From the NCBI GenBank assembly GCA_031259605.1, contig JAIRLE010000204.1, positions 1 through 16,082 of the forward strand: DNA of 16,082 bases. The letters run 5' to 3'. Each line of letters begins with the position of its first letter. Position 1 is the first letter of the stretch. Positions 1 through 6,215 of the stretch are shown here, piece after piece. The stretch comes from Zoogloeaceae bacterium (GTDB lineage: Bacteria; Pseudomonadota; Gammaproteobacteria; Burkholderiales; Rhodocyclaceae). Under the pieces are notes generated by a model. The model saw only the letters and a list, made by a program, of their open reading frames with translations, did not search any database and had not been told where the DNA came from. A program made the position numbers and the translations under genes.

Positions 1-154
1 TCGTAAAACTAACTCCGGTTTGAAATCCCGCCCGTAAGAAAGGCGCGAAGGTTGATACCCCGGCCTGAAGGCCGTAGCCATTGGGGAAGGGAGAGAAACC
101 CCTTCTCAATGGAGTTGGACCGACAGCCCTGAAGGGCTGTCGCTAATTTTTGCT
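1..154 (-). repeat. Structured start-codon repeat, copy A (cut by window edge)
   Basis: This is a near-complete copy of the roughly 168-bp element. On the minus strand it reads from the A-rich edge AGCAAAAATTAGC (142-154) through H1 (GACAGCCC/GGGCTGTC) and H2 to GGAGTTAGTTTTACGA at base 1. The window ends just before the last bases of the expected ATG. The right arm of H3 is shortened relative to copy B: the segment between GGCC and GTAGCC is missing. Its A-rich edge lies only 6 bp after the stop codon of the NlpC lipoprotein, so on the minus strand it fills the space between that gene and the next gene to the left. I predict that this next gene starts on the element's ATG. Confidence 0.9.
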
Positions 155-160
155 CGAAGT

Positions 161-679
161 TCAATCGAAATAGCTGCGCGCTTCTTCGAAGCGGCTTTTG
201 TAATAGCGGTCTTCCAGGCTGTCGATGCGCACCGCGCCGTTGCTGGAAGGCGCGTGCACGAAGCGCAGGTCGCCGATGTAGACCGCCACATGTGAGCGCG
301 GGCGGTTCAGGGTATTGAAAAACAACAGGTCGCCGGGACGGATTTGCTCGGGACGGACGGCGCGCCCTTTCTTCGCCATGTCGGCGGCGCTGCCGCTCAG
401 GGCGTATTGCGCCGCCTGACGGTAGATATGGCTGACCATGCCCGAACAATCCAGTCCCGCTTGCGGGTTCTTGCCGCCATAACGATAACCGACGCCTATC
501 AGTCCCAGCGCGTACATTGCCACTTCGCGTCCGGCGGGCGTTGCTTCCAGATTGCGCGCAAAAGCCAGGGTCGAGGCGCTCGCGACCGGTTTTTCGCGCG
601 TCAGCGGCTTGCCGCCGCAAGCCGCCAGCGCCAGCGCCAGCAGAAGGAACGCGCCCAGCCGCCATGTCCGTGTCGTCAT
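161..679 (-). CDS. NlpC/P60-family cell-wall peptidase, lipoprotein
   Basis: This 172-residue protein has an N-terminal lipoprotein signal: positive residues, a hydrophobic run and the lipobox ALAAC with Cys21. An NlpC/P60 (C40) domain follows at about residues 50-170. The catalytic Cys lies in LDCSG (Cys78), the His in SHVAVYIG (His130), and FVHAP (His142) is the likely third polar residue. The family cleaves peptide bonds in peptidoglycan stem peptides, here probably at the inner face of the outer membrane. The start is secure because the signal peptide begins right at this Met. The ATG at 677-679 is also the last three bases of repeat copy B, whose GGAG provides the only Shine-Dalgarno-like sequence, 11 nt upstream. 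Repeat copy A starts 6 bp after the stop. Which cell-wall process it serves is not shown. Confidence 0.93.
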   Translation of the reverse strand: MTTRTWRLGAFLLLALALAACGGKPLTREKPVASASTLAFARNLEATPAGREVAMYALGLIGVGYRYGGKNPQAGLDCSGMVSHIYRQAAQYALSGSAADMAKKGRAVRPEQIRPGDLLFFNTLNRPRSHVAVYIGDLRFVHAPSSNGAVRIDSLEDRYYKSRFEEARSYFD

Positions 680-844
680 CGTAAAACTAACTCCGGTTTG
701 AAACCCCGCCCTTCAGGGCGGTGCGAAGGTTGGAACCCCGGCCTGAAGGCCGGGGTTTCGACCGTAGCCATTGGGGAGGGGAAAGAAACCCCTTCCCAAT
801 GGAGTTAGACCGACAGCCCTGAAGGGCTGTCGCTGATTTTTGCT
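677..844 (-). repeat. Structured start-codon repeat, copy B (type copy)
   Basis: This is the most complete copy, 168 bp. In the minus-strand direction it contains an A-rich edge (complement of 837-844), H1 with arms at 812-819 and 824-831, H2 with arms CCATTGGG and CCCAATGG, H3 with arms CCCCGGCC and GGCCGGGG, and H4 with arms CCGCCC and GGGCGG. GGAGTTAG (complement of 687-694) and GTTTTACGATG follow. H1, H3 and H4 all have TTCA or TGAA loops. The ATG is the start codon of the NlpC lipoprotein. CTAACTCC just after H1 (complement of 801-808) is fully complementary to the GGAGTTAG beside the start. On the plus strand H1 is followed by a T-run, so it resembles a terminator in that direction. Confidence 0.95.
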
Positions 845-949
845 TGAACCGGACGAAGTATCGCCTGTCTCCCGGCTTTTTAAAAGCCGCGGTTTGCGCG
901 CGTATGCTTTACACTATCCATCCATGCGGTTTTCCATCTCGAACACCTG

Positions 950-2041
950 ATGCTCGAACCTCACACTCCTTCGCCGCCTGACGACGCGCCGGACTTGTTG
1001 CCGCGTTACCTGGCGCTGACCTGGGCGGGACTGACGATATATGGCAGCCTGTATCCCTTTTTCGGCTGGCAGTATGGCGGCGCAAGTCCTTTTGCCTTCC
1101 TGGTCTGGGCGTGGCCGCATTATTGGACGACATTCGATCTTGCCGCCAATATCGTCGTCTACATGCCATTGGGGTTTTTCCTGACGCTTTCCCTGCGACG
1201 CCTGCCGGGGCGCGCCAGCGGCGTGTTGTGCGCGGCTGGCGTCTCCGGCGCGCTGAGTCTGGGGATGGAGGGTCTGCAAACCTGGCTGCCCAGCCGCATT
1301 GCCTCGAATCTCGATTTTGCCTGCAACCTGCTGGGATCGCTGCTGGGCGGCCTGATTGCGGTCTGGGTGGGGGCGCGGCTGCGCGCCCGGTGGAAATTCT
1401 GGCGGTTGCGATTCATCGCGCCGTTGCCGCACGTCGATCTGGGGCTGACCTTGCTGGGGCTGTGGCTCATCGCCCTGTTGTCGCCGGAAACCCTGCTCTT
1501 CGGCGTGGGCGATCTGCGCCAGACCTTTGGCAGGGAACCGCCGACGCTGGACTATGCGGCGCAGACCTATCACATTGCCGAAACCGCCGTAGTCGCCTGC
1601 AATGTCTTGGCGCTGGGTCTTTTTGTCGCCACGCTTTTGCGCGGACGCTGGCGCGCCTATCTGCTGGTTCCGCTATTCTTTGTGTTCGCGGCGGCGGTGT
1701 GCAGCCTTTCGGCGGCGCTCCTGTCGGCGCCTGCGCAGTTTCTCGTGTGGATGACGCCCGGCGCGCGCGAAGGACTGATGATCGGCATGGCGCTGTTGGC
1801 CCTGTCGCTCTTCCTGCCGCCCCGGATTCGTCCCCTGCTGGCCGCGTTCGCGCTCTTGTCCGGCGTTCTGCTGGTCAATTGCCTCCCCATGAACCCGTAT
1901 TCGCTCGCCACGCTCACGCGCTGGCGGGAAGGTCACTTTCTCAATTTCAACGGCCTTACCCGCTGGATTTCCATCGTATGGCCCTTCCTCGCCCTGCCCT
2001 ATCTGCTTTTTGCCTGCCATGCGGGAAAAAACCGGGCGTAG
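950..2041 (+). CDS. VanZ-like family integral membrane protein
   Basis: This is a 363-residue, very hydrophobic protein. Residues about 20-150 match the VanZ-like fold: a first membrane segment, a second near YMPLGFFLTL, and the family signature with Glu107, Arg116, Asp122 and Asn126 in MEGLQTWLPSR and NLDFACNLLG. The rest holds several more predicted membrane helices, longer than the roughly 150 residues of minimal VanZ proteins. The exact role is unknown; VanZ itself gives low-level teicoplanin resistance, and most relatives are uncharacterised. The ATG overlaps the stop of an 8-codon ORF (924-950) as TGATG. There is no clear Shine-Dalgarno sequence, so coupling is possible. It stands alone on the plus strand between repeat copies B and C. 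Confidence 0.88.
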   Translation: MLEPHTPSPPDDAPDLLPRYLALTWAGLTIYGSLYPFFGWQYGGASPFAFLVWAWPHYWTTFDLAANIVVYMPLGFFLTLSLRRLPGRASGVLCAAGVSGALSLGMEGLQTWLPSRIASNLDFACNLLGSLLGGLIAVWVGARLRARWKFWRLRFIAPLPHVDLGLTLLGLWLIALLSPETLLFGVGDLRQTFGREPPTLDYAAQTYHIAETAVVACNVLALGLFVATLLRGRWRAYLLVPLFFVFAAAVCSLSAALLSAPAQFLVWMTPGAREGLMIGMALLALSLFLPPRIRPLLAAFALLSGVLLVNCLPMNPYSLATLTRWREGHFLNFNGLTRWISIVWPFLALPYLLFACHAGKNRA

Positions 2042-2089
2042 AATGGTCGGGACGCGCCCGCCTTGGAACCTGTTCATGATTCCTGTAGA

Positions 2090-2255
2090 AGCGCCTCTGC
2101 GTGACTGCCCTTCAGGGATGCCGGTCAAACTCCATTGGGAAGGGGTTTCTCTCCCCTCGATAATGGCTACGGTCGAAACCCCGGACGAGGCCGGGGTTTC
2201 GACCTTCGCGCCTTTCTTGCGGGCGGGGTTTCAAACCGGAGTTGGTTTTACGATG
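2090..2255 (+). repeat. Structured start-codon repeat, copy C
   Basis: This copy lies on the plus strand and reads rightward. Its A-rich edge and H1 are decayed (ACTGCCCTTCAGGG instead of ACAGCCCTTCAGGG, with unpaired outer bases). H2 (CCATT at about 2133, AATGG at about 2163), H3 and the SD edge are well kept. H3 here is the strongest in the window, with arms GAAACCCCGG and CCGGGGTTTC. It ends GGAGTTGGTTTTACGATG at 2255. Its ATG opens a 26-codon ORF (2253-2333) that overlaps the start of fliJ in another frame. The fliJ ATG itself is 41 bases further on. Confidence 0.9.
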
Positions 2256-2333
2256 AACAGGCGCTTAGCCGCAATTGCCTTACTCCGAACACGATGGCTG
2301 AATTTACCCTGCAACCCTTGCTCGATCTGTTGA
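2253..2333 (+). other. Short ORF opened by the repeat's ATG, overlapping the fliJ start
   Basis: This 26-codon frame begins MNRRLAAIALLRTR and starts on the terminal ATG of repeat copy C, with the repeat's GGAG 11 nt upstream. It runs through the fliJ start codon (2294) in a different frame and stops at 2331-2333. I do not recognise the peptide. It may be a leader whose translation opens or blocks the fliJ start, or simply chance. Confidence 0.25.
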
Positions 2334-2725
2334 ATGAGCGCGCCGACGAGGCGGCGCGACAGTTGGGACGCCTGATTGCGGCGGAACAGGACGCGCGCGC
2401 GCGCCTGGCGCTGCTGTGCCAATACCGGGAGGAATACGCCCAGCGTTTCCGCGAAGCGCAGACAGCGGGACTGACCCTTCCCAGCCTGCGCAATTACCAG
2501 GAATTCCTGGGCAAAATCGACGTGGCCATCCAGCAACAAAACACGCTGGTCGAGAGTTCCGCGCAGGACACGGCGGCGGGGCAGGAGCACTGGCGGGAAG
2601 AGCACAGCCGCATGAAAGCCATCGACACCCTTTCGCTTCGCCACCAACGCGCGGAAGAAAAGAAAGCGCTGCGTCGGGAACAAAAACAGACCGATGAATT
2701 CGGATTGCGGCGCAAGGATCGATGA
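2294..2725 (+). CDS. fliJ: Flagellar export chaperone FliJ
   Basis: This 143-residue protein is hydrophilic and almost entirely helical, with heptad-like coiled coil throughout. It starts MAEFTLQPLLDLLNERADEA and ends in a basic, charged tail. Length and pattern match FliJ, the small coiled-coil protein of the flagellar type III export apparatus. FliJ sits in the FliI ATPase ring, contacts FlhA and recycles export chaperones. FliJ diverges quickly, so the family call rests on size, the N-terminal pattern and the coiled coil. Start 2294 is where similarity to FliJ begins; no Shine-Dalgarno precedes it. It is unusual in being alone: fliJ normally follows fliI in a fliF-fliK cluster. Here it lies between two inward-facing repeat copies (C and D) and converges on rbfA. 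Confidence 0.78.
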   Translation: MAEFTLQPLLDLLNERADEAARQLGRLIAAEQDARARLALLCQYREEYAQRFREAQTAGLTLPSLRNYQEFLGKIDVAIQQQNTLVESSAQDTAAGQEHWREEHSRMKAIDTLSLRHQRAEEKKALRREQKQTDEFGLRRKDR

Positions 2726-2747
2726 TCGGAGAGCCTTGGGACATGTT

Positions 2748-2822
2748 CATCGTAAAACGAACTCCGGTTTGAAACCCCGCCCTTCAGGGCAGCGCGAAGG
2801 TTGAGACCCCAGCCGCGGCCAT
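2748..2822 (-). repeat. Structured start-codon repeat, copy D (truncated)
   Basis: Only the start-codon half of the element is present. On the minus strand it has GGAGTTCGTTTTACGATG with the ATG at 2750-2748, H4 (GCCCTGAAGGGC), a decayed H3 and a remnant of GGCCAT near 2821. H1 and H2 are missing. It lies in the 107-bp gap between the convergent fliJ and rbfA. Its ATG points into the 3' end of fliJ in antisense, so no real gene uses it. The four bases after its ATG (AACA) are shared only with copy C. Confidence 0.82.
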
Positions 2823-2832
2823 CAATCCGCTT

Positions 2833-3201
2833 TTACGCGCGCTCGTCGTCCCCGGAGGCCAGCGCCGCCGCTTCGTCGATCAGTCTGGAGAGGCTGGCGC
2901 CGCGTTCCAGGGAATCGTCGTGGATGAAATGCAGTTCCGGCAGGGTGTGGATGCGGATGCGACGCCCCAGTTCGTGGCGCAGGAAACCCGCGGCGCGCGC
3001 CAGCCCCGACTGAATTTCCGGCAGGTGAGAAACATCCAGCGTGGTGAAAAATACCTTGGCATGCGCATAATCCGGCGTAACCTCCACCGCCGTCAGACTG
3101 ATCATGCCCACGCGCGGATCCTTCAGTTCGCCGCGAATGATTTCTGCCAGATCGCGGCGAATTTGCCCGGAAATGCGCTCGGCACGAGAAAAATTCTTCA
3201 T
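2833..3201 (-). CDS. rbfA: 30S ribosome-binding factor A
   Basis: This 122-residue protein begins MKNFSRAERISGQIRRDLAE and has the RbfA KH-like fold, including LKDPRVGMISLTAVEVTPDYAHAK split over residues about 27-50. The C-terminal half contains LPELHFIHDDSLERG. RbfA binds the 30S subunit during late maturation of 16S rRNA and is important in the cold. It is the last gene of rimP-nusA-infB-rbfA. Its ATG (3201-3199) is the end of repeat copy E, which supplies GGAG 11 nt upstream. The usual next gene, truB, does not follow; the convergent fliJ lies there instead. The N-terminus matches the family, so the start is firm. Confidence 0.95.
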   Translation of the reverse strand: MKNFSRAERISGQIRRDLAEIIRGELKDPRVGMISLTAVEVTPDYAHAKVFFTTLDVSHLPEIQSGLARAAGFLRHELGRRIRIHTLPELHFIHDDSLERGASLSRLIDEAAALASGDDERA

Positions 3202-3258
3202 CGTAAAACTAACTCCGGTTTGAAACCTCGCCCTTCAGGGCTGTCGTTAATTTTTGCT
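3199..3258 (-). repeat. Structured start-codon repeat, copy E (internal deletion)
   Basis: This 60-bp form keeps both ends and has lost the middle. In the minus direction the A-rich edge and left arm of H1 (CGACAGCCCT) run straight into the H4 sequence (GAAGGGCG), then AAACCGGAGTTAGTTTTACG and the ATG of rbfA. The join falls in GCCCT, which H1 and H4 share, so it looks like a recombination or slippage product. H2, H3 and the internal AACTCC that could pair with the Shine-Dalgarno sequence are gone. It sits in the infB-rbfA gap, inside the operon. Confidence 0.88.
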
Positions 3259-3313
3259 CGAATCCTGAACAATGGTGCGCCGCAAAGCATCGGCGACCGC
3301 CGCCGTCTTTCGC

Positions 3314-6202
3314 TCACAACGTTCGCGCCACTTCCTGCACTTCGTAGATTTCCAGCAGGTCGCCTTCCGCGATGTCGTTGAAGTTCTTCAGCGACAGGCC
3401 GCAATCGCTTCCGGCCTTGACTTCCTTGACGTCGTCCTTGTAGTGCTTCAGGGAAGCAAGCTCGCCATCCCATATCACCACATTGTTCCTGAGCAGGCGG
3501 GCGCGGGCGTTGCGGCGGATAACGCCATCCTGCACCTGGCAACCGGCAATCGCGCCAATCCTGGCGATGGTGAATACCTGGCGAATTTCCACCTGACCAA
3601 TGACGATCTCGCGTTTTTCCGGCGCAAGCATCCCGGAGAGCGCGGCCTTGACCTCATCCACGGCCTCATAGATGACGTTGTAGTAACGGATGTCGACGCC
3701 GAAACTTTCGGCGAGCCGACGCGCGCTGGCGTCGGCGCGGATGTTGAAGGCGATGATCACCGCGCCGGAGGCTTGCGCCAGATTCACGTCCGACTCGCTG
3801 ATGCCGCCCACCGCGCCGTGCAGCACATTCACCCGCACTTCGCTGGTGGAAAGTTTGGACAAGGCGTGCGTCAGCGCTTCCTGCGAGCCTTGCACGTCGG
3901 CCTTGATGATCAGCGACAGGGTCTTGGTTTCACCCTCGCCCATCTGGCCGAACATGGATTCCAGCTTGGCAGCCTGTTGTTTGGCGAGTTTGACGTCGCG
4001 GAACTTGCCTTGCCGGAAGAGCGCGATTTCACGCGCCTTCTTTTCGTCCGCCAGCACGATGGCTTCCTCGCCCGCCGCGGGCACGTCGGAAAGGCCGAGA
4101 ATTTCCACGGGAATCGAAGGCCCGGCTTCCTTGACGCTCCGTCCGTTTTCATCGAGCATGGCGCGGATCTTGCCGAAGACCTGTCCGGCCAGCAGCATGT
4201 CGCCCTGCTTCAGGGTTCCGGACTGCACCAGCATGGTAGCGACGGGACCGCGCCCCTTGTCCAGACGCGCTTCGATGATCAGCCCCTTGGCAGGCGCGGC
4301 GCGCGGCGCTTTCAATTCCAGCACTTCGGCTTGCAACAACACGTTTTCCAGGAGTTCGTCGATGTGGATGCCTTTTTTGGCGGAAACGTGAATGAAGGGC
4401 GAATCGCCGCCGTATTCTTCGGGAACCACGCCTTCCGCCACCAGTTCCTGCTTGACGCGATCGGGATTGGCTTCCGGCTTGTCGATCTTGTTGACCGCCA
4501 CGACGATGGGTACATTCGCCGCCCTGGCGTGGTGAATGGCTTCCTTGGTCTGCGGCATGACGCCATCGTCGGCGGCGACCACGAGAATCACGATGTCGGT
4601 GGCCTGCGCGCCGCGCGCGCGCATGGCGGTAAAGGCTTCGTGTCCCGGAGTATCGAGGAAGGTAATCATGCCGCGCGCGGTTTCGACATGATACGCGCCA
4701 ATGTGCTGGGTGATGCCGCCCGCCTCGCCAGAGGCGACCTTGGCACGGCGAATGGAATCCAGGAGCGAGGTCTTGCCGTGATCGACGTGCCCCATGACGG
4801 TGACGACCGGAGCGCGCGGCTCGGCAGGCGCGGCGGCAACGACGACATTGTCATCGAGAAAGGCGTCTGGATCGTCGAGTTTGGCGGCGATGGCGGCGTG
4901 TCCCATTTCTTCCACCACGATCATCGCGGTTTCCTGATCGAGAATCTGGTTGATGGTGACCATCGTCCCCATCTTCATCAGCGCCTTGATGACTTCGCCC
5001 GCCTTGACGGACATCTTGTGCGCCAAGTCGGCGACGGAAATGGTTTCCGGCACATGCACTTCACGCACGATGGGTTCGGTCGGCGCCTGGAAACTGCCTT
5101 CGCCGCTCTCGTTGCGGAAGACGCCTTTCTTGCCGTGGCGGCCTTCCTTCCAGCCTTCGCCGCCAGTCGCGCCCCGGATTTTCAGTCCTTTTTTCCTGCC
5201 GCTGTCCCTGCCGCCTTTTTTGTTGTCGCCCTGGTTCTTGTTGGGGCGCAGGGTTTTCTTGTCCCCCCGGCCAGCCGGTGGCGTGGCGGGCTTGGATTCA
5301 TTGCTGTCGTTCTGCGCGTCCGCTTTCTCATGGTCGGTGATATGTTTCTTTTCGGCGGCAATTTTCTTTTCTTCGGCGTCCAGACGCAGACGCTCTATGC
5401 GCTCCTGCTTTTTCCTTTCCAGCGCTTCCTTTTCCTGCTTGTCCTTTTCCTGGCGCTCCAGCAATTCCCGGTGCCGCCGTTCTTCGTCGGCGCGCCGCTT
5501 CAATTCGGCCTCATCCAGAACAAATTGCTTCTTGACCACCTTGGTCTTGCTCGTCTTGGCCGTTGCCTCGCCAGTCGCGGGTTTGTCTTCCGCCTTGGCC
5601 TCGCCGGTCTTTTTCGGTTTTCTGCCGGCTTTGTCCGTGTCAGGCTTGGCCTTGCCCGTTGCCTCGGCGGGCGCTTCTTCCGGCGTCGCGCGCTTGCTCT
5701 TAGCGGCTTTTTTGCCCTTGCCGGCAGGTTTTGCGGGGGCCGTTGCCTCGATGGTTTCGGGTTGGGATTCGGCGGTGTCGTCCTGCGCCGGAGATGGCGC
5801 AACCGGCGCAATGACTTCGGCTTGCGGCGCGGGGACTTCCTCGCTGGCGGCGGGCGACGGGATTTCCACAGGCGGCGCGGCGATCTGCGCCTTGTCCGCA
5901 GACTCCGGGTCGCGCTTGACCAATACGCGTTTCTTGCGGACTTCCACCTGTACGGTATGGGCACGGCCATGCGCGTCTTTGGATTTGATTTGTGAAGTTT
6001 CCCTGCGCGTTAGCGTAATCTTGGTCTTGTTGCCTTCGCCATGGGCACGGCGCAAAAATTCCAGCAAGCGGGTCTTGTCGCGATCAGAAATATCGTCTCC
6101 GGCGTCGCGGTTTTTGACGCCTGCCTGGGCAAGCTGCTCCTGGAGCGCCTCTAGCGGCATGTTCAGCTCGCTGGCGAACTGGGAAAGATTAGTGCTGGTC
6201 AT
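3314..6202 (-). CDS. infB: Translation initiation factor IF-2
   Basis: This 962-residue GTPase brings fMet-tRNA to the 30S subunit and promotes subunit joining. An N-terminal IF2N-type domain (residues 1-55, MTSTNLSQFASELNMPLEAL) is followed by a long Lys/Glu/Ala-rich linker (about 110-330), a second IF2N-like segment (about 385-435) and the G domain. G1 is GHVDHGKT (471-478), G3 is DTPGHE (517-522) and G4 is NKID (571-574). Domains II to IV (C1/C2) follow to the end. The length is normal for the long beta/gammaproteobacterial form. The start is supported by GAGG 8 nt upstream, immediately after the nusA stop; the two genes are 13 bp apart. The linker is GC-rich and creates long open frames on the opposite strand. 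Confidence 0.98.
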   Translation of the reverse strand: MTSTNLSQFASELNMPLEALQEQLAQAGVKNRDAGDDISDRDKTRLLEFLRRAHGEGNKTKITLTRRETSQIKSKDAHGRAHTVQVEVRKKRVLVKRDPESADKAQIAAPPVEIPSPAASEEVPAPQAEVIAPVAPSPAQDDTAESQPETIEATAPAKPAGKGKKAAKSKRATPEEAPAEATGKAKPDTDKAGRKPKKTGEAKAEDKPATGEATAKTSKTKVVKKQFVLDEAELKRRADEERRHRELLERQEKDKQEKEALERKKQERIERLRLDAEEKKIAAEKKHITDHEKADAQNDSNESKPATPPAGRGDKKTLRPNKNQGDNKKGGRDSGRKKGLKIRGATGGEGWKEGRHGKKGVFRNESGEGSFQAPTEPIVREVHVPETISVADLAHKMSVKAGEVIKALMKMGTMVTINQILDQETAMIVVEEMGHAAIAAKLDDPDAFLDDNVVVAAAPAEPRAPVVTVMGHVDHGKTSLLDSIRRAKVASGEAGGITQHIGAYHVETARGMITFLDTPGHEAFTAMRARGAQATDIVILVVAADDGVMPQTKEAIHHARAANVPIVVAVNKIDKPEANPDRVKQELVAEGVVPEEYGGDSPFIHVSAKKGIHIDELLENVLLQAEVLELKAPRAAPAKGLIIEARLDKGRGPVATMLVQSGTLKQGDMLLAGQVFGKIRAMLDENGRSVKEAGPSIPVEILGLSDVPAAGEEAIVLADEKKAREIALFRQGKFRDVKLAKQQAAKLESMFGQMGEGETKTLSLIIKADVQGSQEALTHALSKLSTSEVRVNVLHGAVGGISESDVNLAQASGAVIIAFNIRADASARRLAESFGVDIRYYNVIYEAVDEVKAALSGMLAPEKREIVIGQVEIRQVFTIARIGAIAGCQVQDGVIRRNARARLLRNNVVIWDGELASLKHYKDDVKEVKAGSDCGLSLKNFNDIAEGDLLEIYEVQEVARTL

Positions 6203-6215
6203 GACGTATCCCTCT

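Noticed and set aside
2071..2077. TGTTCAT upstream of copy C as a flanking duplication matching ATGAACA at 2253
   Set aside because: It is only 7 bp, inverted rather than direct, and 13 bp away from the element edge, so chance is likely.
2304..2750. A 148-codon minus-strand frame starting on the ATG of repeat copy D
   Set aside because: It is antisense to fliJ for its whole length and shows no protein-like pattern; fliJ is the better call.
3272..5995. A 907-codon open frame on the plus strand opposite infB
   Set aside because: It is antisense to IF-2 with all its GTPase motifs. The translation is rich in His, Phe, Arg and Gly with no family pattern, as expected from the GC-rich codon positions of infB read backwards.
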